DNA of 64,000 nt from Allium sativum (Eukaryota; Streptophyta; Magnoliopsida; Asparagales; Amaryllidaceae), in NCBI GenBank assembly GCA_030737875.1, contig CM060915.1:566106577-566170576 (forward strand), read 5' to 3'. Position 1 is the first letter of the stretch. Each line of letters opens with the position of its first letter. This document shows, piece by piece, positions 22,195 through 33,231 of the stretch. Both the position numbers and the translations under genes were made by a program. The notes beneath the pieces were generated by a model. That model was given only the letters and a program-made list of their open reading frames with translations, was not told the origin of the DNA and made no database searches.

Positions 22195-24228
22195 TTCCAC
22201 AAATTATATTAAATATCGAGAATGTAAAGCGGTCATAACATATATTCCCTCATCTACTTTCGTTGGCCATATCATGATCCAATTATAAGCCAAAGGTCCA
22301 TTTGCCCCTTATTCATTATTCATGTTTAAAACCTGTTAAATATATGTGCATTATTGATATTTAAATGTATATCGATATTGTGTATATGGATATATATTAT
22401 TTAATATATGCATGCCAACAATCACTTGGAAAGATAAGATAGAACTGGACTAGATAAGCAAAATCATCGTACACATAACACGTAAGAACTTACTATGTGT
22501 ATACGTCAAGATCAACCACACTTATATGGTGCTCGCATTATACACACTAGGGGAGTTTTACGACTTCGATCAGTTTCCTCCAAACAAATCCAATAAAAAA
22601 AAAATTCTTTGATAATAACAAATTTGAGCAATGATAAACACATTCTCTTCAAAAATGCTATGTGTTTGACACTTTTCTATGAATTAGAAAAGTGCAAATT
22701 ATGTAATAATAACTGCAAGCGCACATGTGTGTTGTATGCAGGTCGAACACAGGGAGGAAATTAAATCAAATTATTTATATAATTTCTTGGGCGAGCTAGA
22801 TGAAACTTGATGATTGATTTTGAAAACAAAAAATTTGAAGCTGCAAATAAAACTATTATTGAATTGAATCAGATCTGAATCTAATCAAATCTATATTCAC
22901 TCCAATATAACCTAGGAAAACAATTAAAAAGCAGAATTTAAAATTGTAGAAATTAAATAACAAACAAAAATAAATTAGGATTACCGCTACATCTAATCAG
23001 ACGGCCAATCACTAATGAAAATAAGTGCAAAAGACAACTAGTACTCTACCAAACCCAATTGTGTGGATGACGCCAGTTGCTAATAAAACGCAGAAAAGTA
23101 AAAGAAAACTCTCAATTCATGAATGAAGATTTACAATGAGAATACATGGGTATTTATAGGATAGATAGCCAAACTAAACCCTAATACAATCACAAATGGG
23201 CGTTAGTTAATTCTATTAAATTGGGCTTTTCCTCTTGCTTCTTTGATCCTTCTTCATTGATTTGTGATATGCATAGTCTTTCTACCAAATATTTTCTTGT
23301 CCAATAAGCATCTTGATGTGAGATCCACATCTGCAAGTCTTCAAATATATATACACAACCACTTGATCTTTATTTTCTATTTTTCTGACTGCATGTGGCT
23401 TAGTCGGCATATCTGTAAAATTGACAAAATAATACCGTAATATTTATTTATATACAAAAGATAAGTTATAAGAGCGTAAAATAAACACATTTTCATTTTA
23501 ATTACTATGTTACCTGGTTTTGGGTTTGTCAAATCACACGACAACTAACAGTCTAACATGTTTATTGGAGGGTCCACTTGTACAATTATAACATTACTGA
23601 TTACCCCATTGATATTCACTGTTTAAACTAATTTGCACCAAATATCTGAAATGTAAGTCGGGTAAAATAGCATAACCCTATTCTCTTTTAAAGAAGTTTG
23701 GTTTGTACTTCTCATATTTGGTTGTGTGTGTGGTTTCATCAATTGTTAACTATATGTCATCAATTACTTTCTACTTATTTATAATTACTTTCTACTTATT
23801 TATACCTTCCTTGAAGGAGAGTGTGTTTAGTATTTCTTACCAAATTTCTTGGTCAATGTTCTACTTAGGAAACATGCAAGATATTATTCAACGATGATCG
23901 AGGAGGCATATTCACAACTTCAGTTTTGACCGTGTTCTATATGACAATTGTGATCAAAATAAAAACGGTGCAAAGACCAACCCATAATTTGTAAAATTCG
24001 TTGAAAAAATATCTTACATCAGAGAAACAATTACTGTACTACAAATAACATGATCGTACTCCCGTCGTTCACTTGTTATATACAGTATACACTGCAAAAT
24101 AATTAGAACAAACAAAAGAATTCAACTTTACATGAGAACTAACAACATGCACATATCAGACATGTACGTAAAACGTCTCTACGCAAGTATAAATTATCCC
24201 TCACCAATCACCGACAAAAAAATAAATT
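22195..24228. other. Duplicated spacer, copy B
   Basis: Counterpart of 14546-17521 without the two inserted elements. It shows the empty sites ACGAC (23538-23542) and CGTAAAACG (24167-24175). No gene recognised; the frame at 23703-23897 is not conserved in copy A. Confidence 0.65.
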
Positions 24229-24927
24229 TTACTGGGAAGCAGGCGCGGAATCAGAGTACCCAATTCCCTTCCTGGAAGTTGGGAAGATCATAAACACCAA
24301 GCTGGACACAACAGCAGCCCCCAATGGCAGATTCACCACCAACTCCTTCGAGTTCGGCCCCGCATCTGGGAACAAACACTTCTGCACGTCCGATGTACTA
24401 AACGATATCGACAGAAATACCAACACGGTAAAGAAGGCATGTACGAAATCCAGCACTGTCAGCCTATACCGTCTCAAATCAGTAAAAACCCTGCACCTCT
24501 CCAGCTCGCCCTTATCGTAGTTAAACAGGTAAATGCCATCGAAAGTGGCGAGTCCATAGTAGATCTTGCCATCGCAGCCTCTGAGGCTGTCGGTGATGGA
24601 AAAGAAGACGCACGAAAGGGCACAGAAGATGTTGAGTGCTAAGGTTAGAGTGTTGTTGGAAGGGTAGCACTCCCCTCTTTTTGTGAAGGAAGGAGAGAGG
24701 GCCTGAAAGGCGAGCACTGTCCCCGTTGGTAGAAGTTTTACAAGGTTGGCTGCGCTTGATAGCGTTTTGTCCGTTGTCATGTTGTTTGATCTCTGCCTCG
24801 CGTAAGTTGCTGGTGTTGCTGTTGGTGGTGGTACCGGAGTTATAGGTTTGGGAGTTAGAGGGAGCTCCAGTGCTTCCTTTGAGGTGTAGTAGTTGTTTGG
24901 GATTGTTATTGATGTTTCTCCAGCCAT
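24229..24927 (-). CDS. DMP: DMP family membrane protein (DUF679), copy B
   Basis: Intronless 232-codon frame, paralogue of the gene at 17522-18223, with the same four predicted helices and hallmarks (LVKLLPTGTVLAFQALSPSF, GKIYYGLATFDG, LPLGAAVVSSLVFMIFPTS). The open frame extends 30 codons upstream to an ATG at 25017. I chose 24927 because copy A lacks that extension (a 2-bp indel breaks the frame) and because the TATA box at 25034-25043 would place the transcript start near or past 25017. Differences from copy A are mostly conservative. Divergently arranged with the DMP pseudogene at 26036. Likely functional. Confidence 0.95.
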   Translation of the reverse strand: MAGETSITIPNNYYTSKEALELPLTPKPITPVPPPTATPATYARQRSNNMTTDKTLSSAANLVKLLPTGTVLAFQALSPSFTKRGECYPSNNTLTLALNIFCALSCVFFSITDSLRGCDGKIYYGLATFDGIYLFNYDKGELERCRVFTDLRRYRLTVLDFVHAFFTVLVFLSISFSTSDVQKCLFPDAGPNSKELVVNLPLGAAVVSSLVFMIFPTSRKGIGYSDSAPASQ

Positions 24928-25033
24928 TGAACAAATACTAAGGATGGATTGGATAAGTTTGCTTTTAAAATTTGAAGCTTTGTGTAACTTTTCAGAATTG
25001 TGTTTGGATTGATACATATCGATTAAAAAGTTA

Positions 25034-25043
25034 CTATATATAG
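25034..25043 (-). promoter_or_regulatory. TATA box of DMP copy B
   Basis: CTATATATAG, 107 bp before the chosen ATG, as in copy A. Confidence 0.65.
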
Positions 25044-25352
25044 AAGCAGACCCTGGCCTGCATGACTGGATTTTGCGCTAATGTTGTTCACATTTGTTTA
25101 TTAGCATTTATCCTACTAAGTCAAGGAGAATTTTAGGTTACTTGTAATGCCTGAACTGTGCGACTTGTACAAGCCATGTTTCCCAGAATTTATGGCTTGA
25201 CGTGCGAGTTTTATCGCGTTTCCACATTACTTAAAATCGCGCAGTTCATATAAACATATATCATTTGATCGTCCTTTGTCAACTGGCATATAAAAACAAG
25301 TGTTGTATTTTTCTTTAAGATTTCTTTAAGATTACAGGGCATGATTATTTTC

Positions 25353-25930
25353 TTAATCCATACGACATAAAATTTAAGAAGAGCAACATCATATGTATAC
25401 GTTTCCAGATAAAATAGAAAATGGTTCCTATAACAAATTTAATTGAAGAATGTTGAAACTGAAGTTCGCATGATTTGTTTGAAACATGTTCTTTATATCA
25501 TTCTTCCTGTAATGTAATATGCAGCTGATATACTCGACAAAACATATACGTCAACAGGGGAAATGTCCACGCTTATATATCCTTAGTCAAGCTCCAGACT
25601 TTCAAATTACGTGTGATTCAATTGATACGACATTTTTGATGAAGTAATATTTAATTTGATATATATACATCATTCAAAATGCAGTATGGCTCAAAACTTG
25701 TGTACTCTAGATTAGATGACATGCTGTACATTTCAGAATTTTGCATGATAATGCTGCCGTCAGATATTGATAACTGTTCAAGAAGGATGACGCAATTTAA
25801 AAGCTTCCTGCTTGGACCAGTTTAAATATATGTATCCTGTAACTGGTTGGTTGACGTAATTAATCAAAACGTGCTAAAAAAATAATACGCCAAACCATAC
25901 AACCTATATCACATTCAAACATTTGATATC
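25353..25930. other. Intergenic, bidirectional promoter region of DMP copy B and DMP pseudogene
   Basis: AT-rich and unique in the window. This is the native distal upstream region that DMP copy A lost to the MULE. No gene seen. Confidence 0.6.
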
Positions 25931-25938
25931 TATATAAA
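25931..25938 (+). promoter_or_regulatory. TATA box of the DMP pseudogene
   Basis: TATATAAA about 100 bp before the ATG at 26036, the same spacing as in the two intact DMP genes. Confidence 0.5.
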
Positions 25939-26282
25939 GGTTTAAATTTTAAAGTGAATGCATTTTAATTTAAACCAATAACAAAGACATTTACAAAATC
26001 AAATTTAAATTTTGAACTCATATAATACGTCGCTAATGGCACAATCAGTGATGACGATTCCATACACAGAGAGAGGAGTACTAGGAGAGAAATACTTGAA
26101 GAACCTCTTGCTCCTCAACCCACAAAATAAAAAAAGTAGTCGTACACAAAACGCTTGGAAACGCAGCCAACTTAGTAAAGCTGCTGCCAAGCGGAACCCT
26201 TCTCGCATTCCAAGCGCTGGCTCCCTCCTTCGCAAACAAATGTGAGTGTTATGCTTCCGTAAAAGTCCCTGATGGCAAGATA

Positions 26283-26676
26283 TGTTATGGTTTGGGATAT
26301 TCATCACATGGATATTAAAGTGGATATATTGGAAGTTGTGGGATTTTAAATCTGTTGACCGAGTTTTATGGATTTTTTGAGATATTTTAGAGAAAGTTTT
26401 ATTTTGAACAAGCTTTAAGGAGTAGGTTTAGACCTAGTCTTTCTATTTGCCTGTATAAACATCTCATTAAAGAGAGATTTATTAGTACTTGAAGGCAAGA
26501 AAAAATAAAAAAAAATTGTTTTTTGAGATTGAGATAAATTCTCAATTATTTTTTAGGCTTTCATTGTAATAATTTGGTAGATTAATAAAGGTTTGTTTGG
26601 AGTAATTTGCTTGTTATTGTTATTTTTTATCTCTTTCAAAATCTAATTGTGTAGTGATCTTGCGGAAACCGTAACA
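26283..26676. mobile_element. Solo LTR (394 bp) in the DMP pseudogene
   Basis: TGTTATGG...CCGTAACA, with inverted TGTTA/TAACA tips, flanked by AGATA on both sides (26278-26282 and 26677-26681). The site falls inside the codons for GKIYYG, which read cleanly once one duplication is ignored. Orientation was not settled; TGATCTTGCGGAAACC near the right end suggests a copia-type LTR read on the plus strand. Confidence 0.92.
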
Positions 26677-26790
26677 AGATATACTATGGGATCGCAACCT
26701 TCAAGGGCATGTCTGTCCTCAACTATGGAGAGAAGGAGGAGAAGTTTGGCGACTTGAAGAAGTACAGGTTGAGACTGCTGGACTACGTGC

Positions 26791-27075
26791 CGATAAAGAG
26801 TTGAAGAGAAGAATAATTCTTTTCCATTCAGCAATCACAAATTTATAATTACAAGATACATGCATTCATATAATTATGGAATTAATATTATTAATGATAT
26901 TTATTCCTCATATTATAGCATGTCATTTATAAGTATTGCTGCAGGTATGGAATTAATATCATTAATGATATTTATCTTATTCTCTCTTATTAAGGTATAC
27001 CATTAATAATATTTATTTCTCAAATTATGGCGTATCATATGCAGGGATTGACATAAAATATGTCAATCCTTATCA
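26791..27075 (-). repeat. Copia 3' LTR (285 bp)
   Basis: Lies at the left because the element is on the minus strand. Followed at 27076-27084 by CGCCCCCTC, i.e. the polypurine tract GAGGGGGCG on the element strand. Confidence 0.93.
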
Positions 27076-30000
27076 CGCCCCCTCAAAACGGACGGCCAAG
27101 ATGAGAGACCGATTTTGCTAACCAATGTTGTGAAGGAGGTACGTGGTAGTGGCTTGGTGAGGGCATCCGCAAGTTGGTCATTAGTGGATATGTAAGAGAC
27201 CCTCAAGTTTCCATTTTGCACGTTCTCTCTGACAAAATGGTAATCCAATCCCAGATGCTTCATTTTAGAATGAAAAACCGGATTAGCACTCACATATGTA
27301 GCTCCAGCATTATCACAATAGATGACTGGCGTGAGAGTGAGGTTATGACCAAGCTCCTTGAATAAATTTCCTACCCTAAGAATTTCAACAGTAGCATTTG
27401 CCACTGCCCTATACTCGGCCTTGGTAGATGATCTAGCTCTTGTACGCTGCTTCTTTGACGTCCAAGAGATAGGATTCTTGCCCAAATAGACTATATATGC
27501 TGTTGTAGAAATGTAGTCATCTTTGTCACGAGCTCAATCCGCATCAGAGTAAGCATGGAGAGTGAGAACTGAATCCTTATGTATAATTAAACTCATATTA
27601 GATGTTCCACTTAGATATCGAAGAAGACGATGTAGGGATTGCATGTGTTCCTTGGTTGGACGCTGCATGTATTAAGCTAACTTGTTCATTGCGAATGCCA
27701 CATCAGGCCTTGTGAGACTTAAATATTGTAAACTACCTATCAGAGTACGATATGCAGTAGGATCCTTGAAAAGATTTCCATGTATGGTTAACGGAGGATG
27801 AGTTGCTAATGGTGTTGCAACTGGTTTTGCATCATCCATATTAGCTTTGCACAAAACATCAGCAATATACCTTTTTTGACTCAAGAAAATACCTTTTGGA
27901 TGAGGCACTACTTCCACCCCCAGAAAGTAAGACAATTCTCCAAGGTCTTTGAGTGAGAAACGTGCTGCCAAATTTTTTATACAAGCTTCCAAAGCATGAG
28001 TTGCATTACTTGTAACAATAATATCATCCACATAAACCAGCAGATAAATGATGTCACCATTTTTGTGCAATGTGAACAAGGATGAATCAGAGACCGAATT
28101 CTTGAAGCCCAACTCAATTAAATATTGCTGTAATTCTTTATACTAAGCTCTTGGAGCTTGTTTTAACCCATACAGTGTCTTGTTTAATTTGCATACATGT
28201 GTTGGATGTATAGGATCTGTGTAGCCAGGGGGTTGTATGGTATATACATCATCAATGAGTGTGCCCTGTAGAAAAGCATTGTTTATGTCAAGTTGGCGCA
28301 ATGACCAACCTTGACAAACCGCAAGTGATAGCACAAGTCGAACCGTGGCGGGTTTAACTACGGGGCTGAAAGTTTCACCGTAGTCGATGCCAGCTCTCTG
28401 ATTAAAACCTCTTGCCACATAGCGAGCCTTGTACTGAATAATATTACCATCCTTATTTCTTTTAATTCGGAAAATCCATTTTGTATCCCACTACATTTTG
28501 TGACATAAATGAAGGTACAAGATCCCAAGTTCTATTTTTCACTAATGCATTGATCTCTTCATCCATAGCTTTACACCAAACGGGGCTTTTTAATGCTTGG
28601 GTGATATTTTTTGGGATCTCCATTTCATGGACCTCCGCATTTAAATTCATTTTATTGATTGGCTTCCTAATGTCATGTTGTAGTCTTGTGGTCATTTGAG
28701 GAGAATGTATAGGATTGTTGGGTGTTGAATTTATAGATGTGGATATATCAAGGTTTGATTGAGATGGAGTAGAGGAAAGCTCAACAGTGGTATTAGGAGG
28801 TTGAGATGAGTTTGTTGTGGATATAGGAGATGAAAGGGGTGATGTGGGGAATAAAGTAGGAGGTGTGTTGGAAGGTGAGTTAGTTTGCAATGAATGAGAA
28901 GAGGAAGATTGAGTATTTGATAATATAGATAATGTGAGAGGTGCCCATTGTTCCAATAGGTCAGACAAGGAGGTAGTTGAATTATTAAGTTCAGAAAAAG
29001 GAAAAATGTTTTCTTTGAAATGAACATGGCGAGAAACATAAACACGATTAGTGTTTAATTCGAGACAATAATATGCACTTTGAGTCGGTGAATAACCAAC
29101 AAAAATACATGGTTGAGATTTGAGTTCAAGTTTGTGAGAATTGTAGGGTTTAAGCCATGGGTAGCATAGACACCCAAAACATCGAAGCTTGGAATAATTA
29201 GGATGTTGGCCGAATAATTTAAAGTAGGGTGAAACATTGTTTAGAGTTGGCGTGCGAAGTCGATTAATCAAGTAAACAGCTGTTGAGCAAGCATTTGTCC
29301 AATATTCAAGGGGCATTTTAGCATGAGTTAAGAGTGATAGAAATGTCTCAACAATGTGTCGATGTCGTCGCTCCGAATGGCCATTGTGTTGAGGGATGTG
29401 GGGTGGAGTTGTGAGATGCGAAATTCCATCGATGGACAGGTAGTTACGTAGGCTTTCATGCATATTCACCACCGTTGTGCGAGTAGAGAGTTTTGAGAGG
29501 CAGTTGAAAGTATTTTTCAGTTAGAACTTTATAGCGAATGAATAAATATTTTGCATCTGATTTTCGTTTCAAATTATACAACCAAATGTATTTAGAAAAA
29601 TGATCAACGAAAATAAGATAATATTTAAAGCCATCATGAGAGTAAATTGGCGATGTCCAAAGATCAGAATAGACTCAAGTGGGGCAGTAGACACAATAGA
29701 AGAAGTAGAAAAAGAAAGTTTATGACTTTTATTGCAAGCACATGAGTTGCAATCTAAAGTGGAGATACTAGGAACATGAATTTTATTTTTGGAAACAATT
29801 TGCCTAAATACATTACGGGATGGATGCCCCAAACGATGATGCCAATCAAGTGAGCTAGTTGTGCTTGCATAGACTGTAGGGGTTGTGGATTTGAGCTGAT
29901 AAATGCCTGTTGTAACCAGCCCTTGGAATATGATTCCCCCGTTTTGAGATCCTTCATTTGAAAAGAGGTGGAAGAAAAGACAATTGAGATATTGTTATCA

Positions 30001-30473
30001 TGACAAAGTTGAGAAACGGAAATTATATTTTTTGACATGGCAGGAACAACCAAGACATTATTTAGTTTGAGTGATGATAAAGAACAAGAACCAACATGAG
30101 TGATTTTTAGGCCTTTTCCATCACCAGCGATCAATTCTTCAGTTCCATCAAAAGGAGAATAGAGGGATAGATTGTTCAGATCTGTCGTGACGTGGTGGGA
30201 AGCACCGTTGTCGAGAAGCCATGTTGAAGAGGATGAAGAGGCAGAGGGATTTGCGATGTTTACTTGAGGTTTTGGTGTGAATTGGTTTGGCGGAGTTTGG
30301 GAATTTGAAGAAGGAGGAATGACATTAGGAAATTTTTGCTTAAATAAAGGACAATGAGCAATCACATGTCCTTGTTCTCGGCACCATTGACATTTTCATA
30401 TAAAGACGTAGGGCATTGTGAGATCACGGCCATTAAGAATTTGATATGATGAAGTTTGGTTAATGAGAGACAT
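27063..30473 (-). pseudogene. Copia gag-pol polyprotein, multiply broken
   Basis: The start at 30473 encodes MSLINQTSSYQILNGRDL, then a stop, then the zinc knuckle CQWCREQGHVIAHC (about 30350-30393); the whole capsid domain between them is deleted. Protease active site DNGASHHVT lies near 30180-30210. The integrase front half (29500-29830) is frameshifted; the back half has QHNGHSERRHRHIVE with the catalytic Glu (about 29365-29410). Reverse transcriptase shows [10 protein letters not shown] and YVDDIIV. RNase H ends in ADALTKPL. Breaks include an extra A near 28484, Trp-to-stop changes (TGG to TAG near 28144; TGG to TGA near 27535) and Gln-to-stop near 27675. It cannot encode a working polyprotein. 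Confidence 0.9.
27076..27088 (-). other. Copia polypurine tract
   Basis: The minus strand reads TTTTGAGGGGGCG directly before the 3' LTR. Confidence 0.8.
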
Positions 30474-30507
30474 TTTAGAAGAGGAAGTTGAACTAATTTG
30501 GATCAAT

Positions 30508-30519
30508 GCTCTGATACCA
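30508..30519 (-). other. Copia primer-binding site
   Basis: The minus strand reads TGGTATCAGAGC with no gap after the 5' LTR (initiator Met tRNA). Confidence 0.92.
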
Positions 30520-30804
30520 TGATAAAGAGTTGAAGAGAAGAATAATTCTTTTCCATTCAGCAATCACAAATTTATAATTACAAGATACATGCATTCATAT
30601 AATTATGGAATTAATATTATTAATGATATTTATTCCTCATATTATAGCATGCCATTTATAAGTACTGCTGCAGGTATGGAATTAATATCATTAATGATAT
30701 TTATCTTATTCTCTTTTATTAAGGTATATCATTAATAATATTTATTTCTCAAATTATGGCGTATCATATGCAGGGATTGACATAAAATATGCCAATCGTT
30801 ATCA
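30520..30804 (-). repeat. Copia 5' LTR (285 bp)
   Basis: Lies at the right; keeps the canonical TG...CA ends. Confidence 0.93.
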
Positions 30805-31024
30805 CGTGCATGCCTTCTTCACAATGCTTATAATTCAGTCCCTAGCCTTTGATGACTCCGACGTGCAGAGGTATCTCTTCAAGGGGGCGAGTCCGAATGT
30901 GGAGCAGCTGCTGAAGAATCTACCGTTGGGGGCTGCCGTGTTGTTTGGGTTGGTCTTTATGACATTTCCTACCGAGAGGAAGGGGATTGGCTACTCTAAT
31001 TCTGAGCCTCATGCACACCAGTGA

Positions 31025-32059
31025 TCTGTTTGGATGTTGTTATATGTTTCATATTTGATGTGTTAAATATAAATTTGATTAATTTTTTTTATTTAATATA
31101 TAGGCTTAATTGCTAAAAACATATTACAAAGTTTCTTCTAGAGAAGCTTAAGCTGCCATGATCTTATTTTAGTTGCCTGGGTTCCATATGTATGCCTGGT
31201 TGGAGGCTGGTTGCTTTTGTTACATTGTATGTGTGTACTTTTACCCTTTGGGTAATGGCCCTTGGAATGTGTATTCTTTAGTCACTTAAAAAAAGAAAAA
31301 GAAAAAGACTTCTAAGGAGCAGTGGTTGGAACATAATGGTAATTTTAGATATGATAAGAAAATTCGTAAATGTTAATTGTAATCTTTAAATTGAAGTTGT
31401 GATGCCAAAATCATAACCACTGTATTGTCAAAGAAATGACGCTTGTGTCGTCAAGTCGTCAAAGAAATGACACTTGTATCAACATAGATGATTTCTTTTA
31501 AAAAAATATATTTGTAGCAAGCTAACAAAGAGACTATAAGATTAATTCAAATATAAAAAAGTCTTTTCCATTAGATATTCACTCTTGGTTCTCATTAAGT
31601 ATTCAACACAAGTGATATTATTAGCTAAACGATTCAGATCATAAGAAGTCCACAAATTATGGTGTACCATTCAAGTCCTGTAGCTCACCAAGATTAACCA
31701 CGACAACTGGAAACTTAAGGATGACAACACTTCTTAAAGCACACGACAAGCGGTTGATGGTATCGCGATTCAATACTATAAAAAGTGCAAAATAAAGACA
31801 AATTTTTGACATCAACACGACGAGGCATTAGAAACGGTATTGGAAACTTATAAAATTGAAAACAAAGCGCTGGAAAGAGTAACACTGCTCATTTACCCAA
31901 CAAAAATAGCAATAACATCATAGCGTACCGACGTCATTTCGATGTAGATTTATTTTTATCTTATAAATAGAAGCCATCGAAAATACATTGGTATTTTCCA
32001 AAATCAATTCTATGTGATTATTGTTTACCCTTCCTTTATCATGTAATATATGCATAATT
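31025..32059. other. Spacer downstream of the DMP pseudogene
   Basis: Holds the probable old 3' UTR. A stretch at about 31130-31305 ends in an A-rich tail (CACTTAAAAAAAGAAAAAGA) and may be the 3' end of a LINE or SINE (weak). A 20-bp near-repeat of GTCAAAGAAATGAC lies at 31428-31475. No gene seen. Confidence 0.5.
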
Positions 32060-33231
32060 TTGTTAAATAGGAAAATGATCAAAATGACAAAATTTAAGAC
32101 TTTTTTAACCATAAGGACAATCCATTATAATTTTAATCAAAAGGACAAGGGTAATTAATATTTTAATCATATGAATAATACACTGATTATTTTATAAAAT
32201 TCTATTTCGAGTGCAGTTTCCATCTTCTGCCTCAACTGTCTCTCTCGCGCATATCTTGATTTCACCATTGATCTCCATCGCGATTTTTTTGGACATGCAT
32301 GTTTCGATCTCTAATATCCCTCTTCAAACATCCGTATTGATCGCTCATTTCCGATTGTAAATTCGATCTCATTTACATCGATTGAGAAATCGTTGTGGAG
32401 ATTACATCAGTTGAATTTTTTCTGTTATAATCGTTTTAATTTAATGTTCATTTTTGCGATTAGGTTTTTTTTAATTTCTCAAGGTGATTCATGGTGCTGT
32501 TTGTTCTATAATTTTAATGTTCGACTATTCAGCAGTTGAGTATCAGTTTTGCATTTTTTTAGGTATCAGTTTTGTTTAATTAACTTTGTTTTATATTTGT
32601 TAGTTATGTTTTGATGTTGTATTTATTGTGTAGTTGTATTGTTGCATTAACTCTGTATTACAATCGAAATTGTTTTGGTTTAATCAATCAAACTGTGATG
32701 CAAATATTTTGTGTTTTTTTAACATTACAATAATTTTTAGGTATCAGATTTATATCATTTTAGGTATCAGTTTTGTTGTTTTAACTGTGTTATGGGTTCT
32801 TTGTTCATTTTTTTTTGTTGTTGTGTTAATTTTGTAGTTGTACTGTTGCATTAACTTTGTAACTCAATTGAACTTATTTTATTTTAATCAATCAAATTGT
32901 GATGTAAACATTTTCTGCATTAGTTTTTTGTTAAAATATTATAATAGTTTTTAGGTATCAGTTTTATATTTTGTTAGGTATCAGTTTTATGACTTTGTGC
33001 ATTAGAACTGTGTCAAGTGGGTAGCTGTTTTGAGTTGTTTGCTTTGGTAAATGAATCTTTTTATACACAACGTTAATTCTAACTGATACCATCGATTAAA
33101 AATATATACCAATCAACTCAATTTAATTCTCACAAAAATGATATTTATTCCCAATAATACCCACTGATATTAATTCATCACTTGTATATAATGTTGCTAT
33201 GATCTAATCACTTGTATCATATAATACCTAC
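32060..33231 (+). mobile_element. MULE-like element, left arm
   Basis: The outer end carries spaced AAGGACAA motifs (32112, 32142) and GGGTAATTAATATT. The right arm at 54884-55440 shows the same motifs in inverted orientation. The inner part has at least six AGGTATCAGTTTT repeats (about 32548-32995), whose complement AAACTGATACCTACAG recurs in the right arm. The arms are only roughly alike (perhaps 60% at the tips), so the class (Mutator-like, non-autonomous) is inferred. Confidence 0.5.

Larger units (their letters stand above)
19973..25352. repeat. Segmental duplication copy B
   Basis: Partner of 12300-18647 (see that entry). It lacks the two copy-A insertions. It has about 50 extra bases near 23432-23482, flanked by AAAATA; copy A probably lost these by microhomology deletion. 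Confidence 0.88.
26791..30804 (-). mobile_element. Ty1/copia element with internally deleted gag (4014 bp)
   Basis: Bounded by two 285-bp LTRs and by the target duplication CGTGC (26786-26790 and 30805-30809), which falls inside the codons for DYVHAFF of the DMP pseudogene. Tips are TGATAA/TTATCA; the left tip has mutated to CG. Gene order on the minus strand is gag, protease, integrase, reverse transcriptase, RNase H, which defines copia. The two LTRs differ at about 7 of 285 positions (about 2.5%), so the insertion is recent, although the coding region is broken. At about 4.0 kb it is shorter than the usual 4.8-5 kb because most of gag is missing. Confidence 0.95.
26036..31024 (+). pseudogene. 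DMP: Third DMP (DUF679) gene, split by two retroelements
   Basis: Three exon-like blocks add up to a diverged DMP. Block 1 (26036-26282) starts MAQSVMTIPY and, after a frameshift near 26150, encodes NAANLVKLLPSGTLLAFQAL and SFANKCECYA. Block 2 (26682-26790) encodes YYGIATFKGMSVLNYGEK and KKYRLRLLDYV. Block 3 (30810-31024) encodes HAFFTMLIIQSLAFDDSDV and LPLGAAVLFGLVFMTFPT and ends at a stop. A solo LTR separates blocks 1 and 2, and a full copia element separates blocks 2 and 3. Both lie between exact 5-bp target duplications, so removing one copy restores the frame across each. The stretch for membrane helix 2 (about 25 residues between CECYA and DGKI) is missing. Frameshift, deletion and two insertions make it non-functional. 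Confidence 0.92.

Noticed and set aside
24928..25017. Upstream in-frame ATG giving DMP copy B 30 extra N-terminal residues
   Set aside because: Not conserved in copy A (2-bp indel), and it lies at or upstream of the transcript start predicted from the TATA box.
26005..26307. Minus-strand frame over block 1 of the DMP pseudogene
   Set aside because: Shadow frame; the DMP homology is on the plus strand.
31130..31305. LINE/SINE 3' end with A-rich tail
   Set aside because: Only a tail-like run and no identifiable promoter boxes, reverse transcriptase or target duplication.
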